From contig CAYSLA010000026.1 in assembly GCA_964431685.1 (NCBI GenBank), positions 1 through 28,986 of the forward strand: a stretch of DNA of 28,986 bases. The letters run 5' to 3'. Numbering within the stretch: the stretch's first letter is position 1; every line of letters begins with the position of its first letter. The position numbers and the translations under genes were made by a program. The stretch is from CAYSLA01 sp964431685 (GTDB taxonomy: Bacteria; Armatimonadota; UBA5829). The notes under the pieces are model-generated. The model was not told the DNA's origin, did not search any database, and saw nothing but the letters and a program-made list of their open reading frames with translations. Below are positions 9,205 through 15,246 of the stretch, one piece after another.

Positions 9205-10275
9205 TCACGCTGTCTCCCCCAGCGCACGCTCGGAGAGGTCGAGTGCTGTGGCGAAGATAGTGGCTGCCTGGCCGGGCGAAGTCTTGTAGCCGGTTCCTGA
9301 TGTGTTCTGGCGGATGACCGCTATCTCCACGTCGCCTTCCTTCTTGACTTCCACCAGCGCTTCGCGATATCGCGCGAACCTTGACTCTTTGATCGTATTA
9401 GAGTCAGCTCCCCACCGGGACTTGAACCCTCCTGCAGGCGGTTGCTGGATCAATCCTTTCACTTTGCCGGCGAGCCCGAGTTCGGGCTTTGCCACCAGCA
9501 CGCAGTAGGTGTATGGATACGTTGTGGACTGTACGGAGTTCAGCGATGTCTGAATCTGAATCCCCAGGAACGACTCAGGGGCACCCTTGACCTTTGCCGT
9601 AAGCCGGCAGTCTGTGGGCACCGAGCCTTTCTCAGTTTTCACAAGGAAGAGGCTGGGAACAAACTCCAGATCGGCACGCGACTGATACGCCTTGCGCACA
9701 GCCCGCAGTTGCTCCATTTTCATCGCCAGGTTCGGCGGTTCCCAGGTCTTTACCCCGCCTGCAAGGAAGAGAGGCGCAAAGAGAGTCAGCGCGTCAATTG
9801 CGAACAGCACCGCGACCGGTCCGCCGGCGAGGACAGGCTTAAACACGTCCTGCTCATAGTTGATTCCCACGTCCACTATTGCCGCTATGAGCAGAGCCAC
9901 GATACAGATGCCGGCCAGAGAAAGCAGACACCCGAAGCAGCCTTTCGCCGTCTTCAGAGAGAAGCTGTTTACTCGCTTTGTGAACTGGCGGCTGACCTTA
10001 AGTGTGGTCTCTGCCAGCCCGAATTCGTTCTCTGTAACGTTCTCCCATGACCCTTTGGATTTCTTGATAGCTGGTTCATTGGATATCGACTTTGTTGCCG
10101 CGAACAGGCCAGCTAATAACACAAAAGGCCATCCCCAGAACAGGGATACAGTGACCTGAAGGTTGAAACCGAAGACCAGGGATGCGACGATCCAGAGAAT
10201 GCGCTTCCACCCGGCCATCTTTGGTGCGATCAGAAACCTCGACGCGGCTGGTTGGGCAGGCGCAGAACTGCTCAT
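9205..10275 (-). CDS. Uncharacterised multi-pass membrane protein, last gene of the Cys-tail/radical SAM operon
   Basis: A 356-aa protein of no recognised family. Hydrophobic segments are visible at about residues 24-38, 43-61, 115-137 and 148-172, followed by a roughly 180-residue soluble C-terminal region rich in charged residues. The ATG at 10273-10275 is chosen because GGGAGG lies eight bases upstream and because it overlaps the radical SAM stop as ATGA. The frame is open further upstream to 10323, but that part is only the palindrome at the 3' end of the preceding gene. The overlap implies translation together with the radical SAM enzyme, so a role in export, anchoring or use of the modified Cys-tail protein is a reasonable guess. 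No protease, ABC or kinase motif is seen. Confidence 0.7.
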   Translation of the reverse strand: MSSSAPAQPAASRFLIAPKMAGWKRILWIVASLVFGFNLQVTVSLFWGWPFVLLAGLFAATKSISNEPAIKKSKGSWENVTENEFGLAETTLKVSRQFTKRVNSFSLKTAKGCFGCLLSLAGICIVALLIAAIVDVGINYEQDVFKPVLAGGPVAVLFAIDALTLFAPLFLAGGVKTWEPPNLAMKMEQLRAVRKAYQSRADLEFVPSLFLVKTEKGSVPTDCRLTAKVKGAPESFLGIQIQTSLNSVQSTTYPYTYCVLVAKPELGLAGKVKGLIQQPPAGGFKSRWGADSNTIKESRFARYREALVEVKKEGDVEIAVIRQNTSGTGYKTSPGQAATIFATALDLSERALGETA

Positions 10276-11774
10276 TTCTCGTCCCTCCCATCCTTGTTGA
10301 TGGGGTGCGATTTGAAATCGCACCCCATCAAGTCCCTCCGACTTTGCTCGATTCGCACGTCATTTCGACCATCCGTGGATGCGGCAATCCCGGCTGAACA
10401 CCTCCCCCCTCCGTCTCGGAGGGGGCCAGGGGGAGGCGCAGGGGCCGTGCCTCTGTGCCGGCCCGCCCGAGCGGCGTTGAGTTCCGCATAGCCCTTGTCA
10501 CGCCAGTATATCGGGCACGCGCCCGTGCATATATCGAATGTTTCACACCCCTTGCAGAGCTTGTGCGCGTATCTCTTCTGCCGCCAGTATACGGACCGGC
10601 GTGAGTTCCATACCTTCTCGAAGCTCGATCGAAGCAGATTGCCCACGGGTTCCGCCAGACTGGAACAGGGGATAACATCCCCGGTCGGCGTCACGGACAG
10701 CAGACCGTCGCACGCTGCGCAGGCTTTGCCTCCGAGCCCCGCCGCCACAGGATTGTATATGCAGTAAGGTGTCGGCGAATACCACATGAACTTGATTCCA
10801 TCCGCCCTTGCCCGTTTGCGAACGGACTCGACCAGATCGGCCATCTGTGTGTAGGTGATCGTGACGCCGGAGATTGGCGCGCTTCCGCACGGGATGGCCA
10901 TGTTCATAGAGAACCTCGAAAGCCCGAATGTCTTTGTCAGTTCCACCATTTCGGCAACGTGCGGGGCGTTCAGGGCGTTCACCGTGGTGTTCGTGTGGAC
11001 GTGAAGCTCCGCGTCCCGCAGAGCCTCGACTGCGCGTATCGTGCGATCAAACGAGCCTGGCACTTGCGTCAGTGCGTCGTGCACATTCGCGTCCGGCCCT
11101 TCCACACTGACCTGCGCGCTGGACAGCCCTGCGTCTCTGAGCCGCATCACGAGGTCGCGATCTACCAGCGTCCCGTTGGTGATGAGGTTTACGCGCATTC
11201 CGATGCTCTTTGCATAGGCAGTCAGCTCTACCAGGTCATCGCGCAGTGTGGGTTCGCCGCCTGTCCAGCTTACGCTCGGCACCTCAGCGTCATTGCGAAT
11301 CACATCGAGCACACGCTTTGCCTGCTCGGTAGTCATCTCACGGGTCTTCGGCCTCTTTGTGCACCCGCAGCCGACGTAGCAGAAGCGGCAGGCCAGGTTG
11401 CAGCGATAGGTGAGCGCGATCTCGGAAAGCACGGGCAGCGAGTTGTGAGGGCGTTCAAACTGTACGGTTTCGACAGCGCTTCTCTCCTGCCCTTCGCCAA
11501 GGCAGCCCATCACAAGAGCGCGGACATCGCAGAAGAATCTGTGCACATCTTCCCGCACCTGCGGATCGTCCGACCACCCAGGCTTCCTGCTCTCAAGTGC
11601 ATCGTTAATGCTCACTCCGTCTATTGCGCTCTTGAGCAGATAGAGGGCGCTGGGGTTGAGTTTGTAGGCCTGGTTTGGCAGCAGAATGAGCAGGCTGTCG
11701 CGCTCCCTGACGTAGACATAGTCCCGGATGCTCACGGCAAAATCGTTCACCCAGCTTATGTCTGTCGCGATCAA
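10272..11774 (-). CDS. RRE-fused radical SAM/SPASM peptide-modifying enzyme
   Basis: A 500-aa enzyme. Residues about 10-95 (DYVYVRERDSLLILLPNQAY then KLNPSALYLLKSAIDG) look like a PqqD-type RiPP recognition element. The radical SAM core has CNLACRFC (Cys125, 129, 132) for the [4Fe-4S]-SAM cluster and GGEP at 172-175. The SPASM region has Cys338, 352, 355, 370, 407, 410, 416 and 420 for auxiliary clusters. The start is the TTG at 11772-11774: GGAGG lies six bases upstream and the codon overlaps the TGA of the Cys-tail gene (TTGA). The open frame to 11867 is only the other reading of the Cys repeat. The last 60 residues follow GACPIYWRDKGYAELN, are not SPASM-like and are built from two palindromic repeats. 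Peptide thioether or other C-H modification of the neighbouring repeat is inferred. Confidence 0.87.
   Translation of the reverse strand: MIATDISWVNDFAVSIRDYVYVRERDSLLILLPNQAYKLNPSALYLLKSAIDGVSINDALESRKPGWSDDPQVREDVHRFFCDVRALVMGCLGEGQERSAVETVQFERPHNSLPVLSEIALTYRCNLACRFCYVGCGCTKRPKTREMTTEQAKRVLDVIRNDAEVPSVSWTGGEPTLRDDLVELTAYAKSIGMRVNLITNGTLVDRDLVMRLRDAGLSSAQVSVEGPDANVHDALTQVPGSFDRTIRAVEALRDAELHVHTNTTVNALNAPHVAEMVELTKTFGLSRFSMNMAIPCGSAPISGVTITYTQMADLVESVRKRARADGIKFMWYSPTPYCIYNPVAAGLGGKACAACDGLLSVTPTGDVIPCSSLAEPVGNLLRSSFEKVWNSRRSVYWRQKRYAHKLCKGCETFDICTGACPIYWRDKGYAELNAARAGRHRGTAPAPPPGPLRDGGGRCSAGIAASTDGRNDVRIEQSRRDLMGCDFKSHPINKDGRDEK
10298..10330. repeat. Near-perfect 33-bp palindrome at the 3' end of the radical SAM gene
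   Basis: Arms TGATGGGGTGCGATTT (10298-10313) and its exact complement (10315-10330) flank a single base. The element encodes the stretch DLMGCDFKSHPI near the C-terminus of the radical SAM enzyme and ends about 25 bp upstream of the next gene's start. The RNA would form a very stable hairpin immediately before the ribosome site of the downstream membrane protein. No U-run follows, so a terminator is unlikely. Confidence 0.85.
10399..10439. repeat. GC-rich palindromic repeat (CACCTCCCCC type), copy 1, inside the radical SAM gene
   Basis: The sequence runs CACCTCCCCCCTCCGTCTCG followed by GAGGGGGCCAGGGGGAGG, an interrupted inverted repeat. A second, slightly longer copy in the same orientation lies at 13106-13152. 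This copy is read in frame near residues 443-456 of the radical SAM enzyme as a Pro/Gly-rich stretch after the SPASM domain. Confidence 0.85.
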
Positions 11775-13435
11775 TGCGCGCCTCCGCTTACGCAGGCCGA
11801 GTGACACGCCGAGTGGCAGGCCGAGTGACACGCCGAGTGGCAAGCCGAGTGACACGCCGAATGACACGCGTCGTGACAGGCCGTATGCACATAGCAGGCC
11901 GAGTGGCAGGCGTCCGAGTGTATGAACGAACCGTAGCTCATAGCGCCGATTGGAGTTCTATCGCTGACGGACTGGCCAATCTGTTCCGCTCTGCCGTGCA
12001 CGCTCTCGTGGAAGTTGTAGAAGTAGTACCGTGAGTAACTGTGCCCCCACATATCGAACTGTCCGTCAATGTCCTCGCCCCTCTGAACTTGCTCGAACTG
12101 CTCGGCGATCAGCTTCCTGTAGTACTCTTTGGTTGCCTCGAGGTCGCAATCCCATGCCTTGGCCTGCACTTTGTCGGCCATTTCCTCGAACAGCCCTTTC
12201 ATCTCGCGGTCGTCAAGGGTCCCGTCCGGTTTGATCGCGTTGATCAGGATACCCTCATACATATTCGTGGGAGGCACCCCGGTCGGGTATAGACGCTCGA
12301 GCTTTATCGGGTCCAGCGCGAGGACTTTGACCAGCCCTACGTGTTCCATATGACCGATTATGGCGCCGGCTATCTTTGCCAGCGGTATATCCAGCAGCAG
12401 AGCCGCCTCAACCGGGTCGAGTTCTGCGATCTTGCCGGGCTCCCGGTAGCTGGAGACCTTAATCTTCGGTGGAGACCATTCTCCCTTCTCCCATCCGTAG
12501 CGGTCAAGCTGGCCCTCGGCGTTGGAGATGACGTATGCCTTGCGCTTCGCCAGCCATACTACGAGTATGCAGACGGCGCCGATTATGCCCAGCCCCTTCA
12601 GGGCACGCGACCTGCTTGGCGGCCTCTGGCCAAGGAGCTCACTGCCCAGGTTCTTCTCGGTCCCGACCTCGTTGCCAAGCTGGAAGTACTGAGAGTCAAT
12701 ATAACACTGGACACGCATTTGGTAGTAGGCCGGCGGGTTCTGCTTGTGGAACCGCACGGTGAGAAAGTTCTCTCCGTCGTACTCCTGCCCATAGTAGCTG
12801 ATCAGGTACTGGGCGTTGACAAACTTCTCTGTCTTGAAGCCAACCTTATCCAGCAGCGCGCTGTCTACCGTCTTTCCGGGAATCTTGATAGGATAGTGGA
12901 GGTAGACTGTGTAGTGCTCAGCGGGCTGGTCGAACTGGCAGGGCGCCCAGTTGAGGTATGTGAGTGTGCCAAACTGGCTCTTGGTGTAGCCAAGCATTCC
13001 GGTACTGGCGAGGTCCGCCCCGAATAGAATGATGTAGGTGACCGAGCCACCGGAAACCCCCTGGCCGTCGGCAAGCACGATATCGTACTTGCCGGAACCA
13101 ACCGGAACACCTCCCCCTCCCCCCTCCGTTTCGGAGGGGGCTAGGGGGAGGTCCGGCGATATTGAAAGCGCGTATTTTCGCCCTGAGGAGTCTACGGCGT
13201 TCGACAGGTTGTAGTCGAAGTATGGGGTTGCCCCGCCAAAACCCTCCAGGTAGAACCCGTGGAGAGTGCCTTCGACAACACTGTAACGCACCTTATAGAC
13301 AAACGTGGCCTTGCCGTCAACGTGCGGCGAGATGTCCACCTCGACCCAGTCGAGATTCACGGTCACCGCCGATGCGGCCGTCGACAGCAGGGCCAGGGCA
13401 ACCGCCCATATCGCGACTCGCCGGAGCATTGTCAC
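11771..13435 (-). CDS. Membrane protein with cytoplasmic Cys-His-Ser-Ala repeat tail (candidate radical SAM substrate)
   Basis: A 554-aa protein (552 if the ATG at 13427-13429 is used instead of the GTG at 13433-13435). It has a signal peptide (LRRVAIWAVALALLSTAASA), a beta-rich ectodomain to about residue 275 and one membrane helix (about 279-296) followed by KRK, which places the rest in the cytoplasm. The cytoplasmic part contains a winged-helix-like stretch (about 335-372, LDPVEAALLLDIPLAKIAGA). This layout resembles DUF2207-type membrane proteins, by inference. The last 45 residues hold ten cysteines at 510, 514, 520, 524, 528, 532, 536, 540, 544 and 548, mostly as tandem CHSA units, ending VSGGAH. 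Residues 96-110 are encoded by a palindromic repeat. The stop overlaps the TTG start of the radical SAM gene, which strongly suggests that the tail is its substrate. Confidence 0.82.
   Translation of the reverse strand: MTMLRRVAIWAVALALLSTAASAVTVNLDWVEVDISPHVDGKATFVYKVRYSVVEGTLHGFYLEGFGGATPYFDYNLSNAVDSSGRKYALSISPDLPLAPSETEGGGGGVPVGSGKYDIVLADGQGVSGGSVTYIILFGADLASTGMLGYTKSQFGTLTYLNWAPCQFDQPAEHYTVYLHYPIKIPGKTVDSALLDKVGFKTEKFVNAQYLISYYGQEYDGENFLTVRFHKQNPPAYYQMRVQCYIDSQYFQLGNEVGTEKNLGSELLGQRPPSRSRALKGLGIIGAVCILVVWLAKRKAYVISNAEGQLDRYGWEKGEWSPPKIKVSSYREPGKIAELDPVEAALLLDIPLAKIAGAIIGHMEHVGLVKVLALDPIKLERLYPTGVPPTNMYEGILINAIKPDGTLDDREMKGLFEEMADKVQAKAWDCDLEATKEYYRKLIAEQFEQVQRGEDIDGQFDMWGHSYSRYYFYNFHESVHGRAEQIGQSVSDRTPIGAMSYGSFIHSDACHSACYVHTACHDACHSACHSACHSACHSACHSACHSACVSGGAH
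11792..11908 (-). repeat. 12-bp tandem repeat encoding the CHSA tail
   Basis: Imperfect 12-bp units (plus strand GTGACACGCCGA alternating with GTGGCAGGCCGA) run through the end of the Cys-tail gene. They are most regular at 11792-11866, where six units encode Cys-His-Ser-Ala. The alternating codons give a 24-bp higher-order period. The unit length is a multiple of three, so gain or loss of units would change tail length without a frameshift. Confidence 0.9.
13106..13152. repeat. GC-rich palindromic repeat (CACCTCCCCC type), copy 2, inside the Cys-tail gene
   Basis: Second copy of the element at 10399-10439, with the same GAACACCTCCC left boundary and an extra CCCCTC in the left arm. It is translated in frame as LPLAPSETEGGGGGV (residues 96-110) within the predicted extracellular domain. 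The flanking protein sequence (SISPD before, PVGSGKYDIVL after) looks like ordinary domain sequence, so the element appears to be an insertion. Confidence 0.85.
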
Positions 13436-13437
13436 GG

Positions 13438-13833
13438 CTAGTCTCGCCCTGGGCTGCTCTCGGTTCTCGCCCGGAGAAGATCCGCCTGCGCGCCTATGAA
13501 CTGGGCAAAATCACTCTTTGCCTGCGACCACTCGGACTCGCTCGGGAATGTCGATACCACGCCCTTCCAGATTGCCCGGTAGGTTCGCTCCAGGCACTTT
13601 GCGCCGTCGCCATCGCCCAGATACTCAAACTTGGCCTCAATGCTTGTGGGCCGAAAGACGGGTGTTGGCCCCACAGGCACCGCCGTCTCGGCTCCGAGGA
13701 ATACTATGTCTAGTTCCTCCATTGCGTCCAGGTGTTCTCCAATTGCCGTGATGACACTGGCGATGGAGAAATCAGCGGACGAGAAACGCATCGTCAGCAC
13801 TTTGTCGTCAATCTCGCCGTATGGCAGTTGCAT
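13438..13833 (-). CDS. Small soluble protein of unknown function, first gene of the Cys-tail operon
   Basis: A 131-aa acidic protein with no signal peptide, no membrane segment and one cysteine. I do not recognise a family. The N-terminal half (VLTMRFSSADFSIASVITAI) looks alpha/beta and the C-terminal third looks helical. The ATG at 13831-13833 has GGGAGG about ten bases upstream, a slightly long spacing. The TAG at 13438-13440 is only two bases from the GTG start of the Cys-tail gene, so the two are almost certainly co-transcribed and probably translationally coupled. By position it could be an accessory or chaperone for the Cys-tail protein or radical SAM enzyme, comparable to the small partner proteins in other radical SAM peptide systems. 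This is context only. Confidence 0.65.
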   Translation of the reverse strand: MQLPYGEIDDKVLTMRFSSADFSIASVITAIGEHLDAMEELDIVFLGAETAVPVGPTPVFRPTSIEAKFEYLGDGDGAKCLERTYRAIWKGVVSTFPSESEWSQAKSDFAQFIGAQADLLRARTESSPGRD

Positions 13834-13908
13834 TGTTCATTAACCTCCCTGGAGGACTGTTCCCCCACAGATATCAGTCGCGTCAAAGTCATTCCGGGAT
13901 GCCGGTGT

Positions 13909-13964
13909 ATCGGGAATCTTGTTCCCGATACTGGCAGGCTCGTTTCGGGAACAAGATTCCCGAA
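13909..13964. repeat. Inverted repeat with 19-bp perfect arms upstream of the Cys-tail operon
   Basis: TCGGGAATCTTGTTCCCGA at 13910-13928 is repeated as its exact complement at 13945-13963 with a 16-base loop. Each arm is itself partly palindromic (TCGGGAA...TTCCCGA). It sits in the 214-bp space between the TIM-barrel gene end and the first operon gene, both on the minus strand. No U-run follows on either strand, so it reads as another dispersed palindromic element, although an effect on readthrough is possible. The remainder of 13834-14047 shows no clear promoter. Confidence 0.85.
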
Positions 13965-14047
13965 ATACCGTGCACCGTGCTGTGTCTATGCCCTACTTCG
14001 ATCTTGCCCGCTGATCTTCCTTCCACCAATCCTGCGCCGGACATCTA

Positions 14048-15013
14048 CTACTCAAGACTCCTTACGACATTCTCTCTTTCGGTCCAGTAGACTGCGGTCT
14101 TGCGGACCAGATCATCCAGCACCGCGGTATCCGGTCTGCCATGCATCGCGGGATATGGGTCGCCGCCAGGGCCAAGAGGCTCGGGGGTGCAGAAGCACCA
14201 TTCGTTGTTGTAGCCTATCAGATAGAGGGCCATAATGAGCGTGTCCAGGTCAAGAGACCCGTCGCCCAGCGCGCAGCGATTGGTGTCCGCAAGATGCAGG
14301 TTGGTGAGATACTCCCCGTGTTCCACGATCGTCTGGGCAATATGGCTCTCTTCGACGAGCATGTGGTATACGTCGCCGTTTATGTGCTTGACGCCCTCGT
14401 GATTGAGTTGCCGGATGTATCTGATGGCATCGGCAAAGGTATGCACGACGCTCACCTCGGCTGAACGGATCGGTTCGACCGCCCCGCGTATACCCGCCTC
14501 GAGAAACACATCTGCAACCAGTGCCAGAGTCTCAACTGAGCGGTCAAACTCCATGTTGTCGATTGGAGTTGGCCGTCCCACAGCCGCTGGCACAATCAGG
14601 AAGTACCTGGCCCCAAGATCGTGTCCCAGGTCCACATTGCGCCTTATGTAGTCAATCGCCCGCTGTCTGACTACTCCACTGCTGCTCGCCAGCTCACACT
14701 CATCGCTGAACATTCCGCAGATTCCTCCCACGCGCATGCCGTGGTCCTGGAGAATCCTGCGTGTGCTGGCCGTGTCATAGCCAAGATCTTCACCGTAACG
14801 GTTTCCGTGCAGTTCGATGTATCTAATGCCGTTGGCGGCGAGCCTCTTAACGGAGTCCTCCAGCCCTTCCATTCCGAAACCCCAGTTGCTCCACGAAAGA
14901 TTAAGCCTGTCTGCAAACTTGGACGGTTCTGCCTTTTTCGCGGCAAGATACTGCTGTTTTATGTTTTCGTTCTTGATCTGCCAGTTCTGCGGTGTGAAGT
15001 CTACCTGTGACAT
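14048..15013 (-). CDS. Sugar phosphate isomerase/epimerase-like TIM barrel (AP endonuclease 2 family)
   Basis: A 321-aa xylose-isomerase-like TIM barrel. The expected divalent-metal ligands are visible at the ends of strands: Glu180 (AVEP), Asp214 (NGDVYHM), His240 (NLHLAD) and Glu278 (CTPEP). This pattern is shared by sugar epimerases, inosose isomerases and dehydratases of the family, so the exact substrate cannot be read from sequence. The ATG at 15011-15013 has AGGAGG seven bases upstream. It is 214 bp upstream of the Cys-tail operon on the same strand and divergent from the PseG/histidine kinase gene. The surrounding sugar enzymes make a carbohydrate substrate likely. No signal peptide is seen, so it is cytoplasmic. 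Confidence 0.82.
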   Translation of the reverse strand: MSQVDFTPQNWQIKNENIKQQYLAAKKAEPSKFADRLNLSWSNWGFGMEGLEDSVKRLAANGIRYIELHGNRYGEDLGYDTASTRRILQDHGMRVGGICGMFSDECELASSSGVVRQRAIDYIRRNVDLGHDLGARYFLIVPAAVGRPTPIDNMEFDRSVETLALVADVFLEAGIRGAVEPIRSAEVSVVHTFADAIRYIRQLNHEGVKHINGDVYHMLVEESHIAQTIVEHGEYLTNLHLADTNRCALGDGSLDLDTLIMALYLIGYNNEWCFCTPEPLGPGGDPYPAMHGRPDTAVLDDLVRKTAVYWTERENVVRSLE

Positions 15014-15187
15014 CCTGTTGCCTCCTAAGTGTGCGCGGAAAATCCACGCCCAGCTCAGTAGTTCGGTTTACGCCTCTCGTTTTCCTTCCGAGGACGCGAA
15101 TAGTGCGAGAAATAGGAGTTGTGGGAAAGCGGGTCACATTGCTCCCATATGTCTTACTGCGGACTGGCAAATAACAGTAAATCCTTG

Positions 15188-15217
15188 TTGACAAGACGGC
15201 TCAGACATGGGTAGAAT
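15188..15217 (+). promoter_or_regulatory. Sigma-70-type promoter for the PseG/histidine kinase gene
   Basis: TTGACA at 15188-15193 and TAGAAT at 15212-15217 are separated by 18 bp. Transcription would start near 15224 and leave a leader of about 23 bases before the ATG at 15247. The ribosome site in that leader is weak (GAGAAACGAG), unlike the strong GGAGG of most neighbours. The rest of the 15014-15246 intergenic region shows no gene. Confidence 0.65.
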
Positions 15218-15246
15218 CCTAGTGATATTGAGAAACGAGCAACATC

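Noticed and set aside
11775..11867. Longer N-terminus for the radical SAM enzyme (SLGLPLGVSLGL repeats)
   Set aside because: It is the alternate-frame reading of the 12-bp Cys repeat. The TTG at 11774 has a well-spaced GGAGG and begins just before the RRE-like domain.
11792..11908. Tandem repeats as a CRISPR array
   Set aside because: Units are 12 bp with no spacers and are translated as CHSA within a gene.
11771..11908. CHSACH motifs as multi-heme c-type cytochrome sites (CX3CH)
   Set aside because: The motifs overlap and share cysteines, and the tail is predicted to be cytoplasmic. The adjacent RRE-radical SAM gene explains the pattern better. It remains a weak alternative, as does simple metal binding.
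9205..13833. Assignment to the known His-Xaa-Ser (HxsA-D) system
   Set aside because: The repeat here is Cys-His-Ser-Ala, not His-x-Ser. There is one radical SAM enzyme, not two, and the 131-aa protein shows no HxsD resemblance that I can see.
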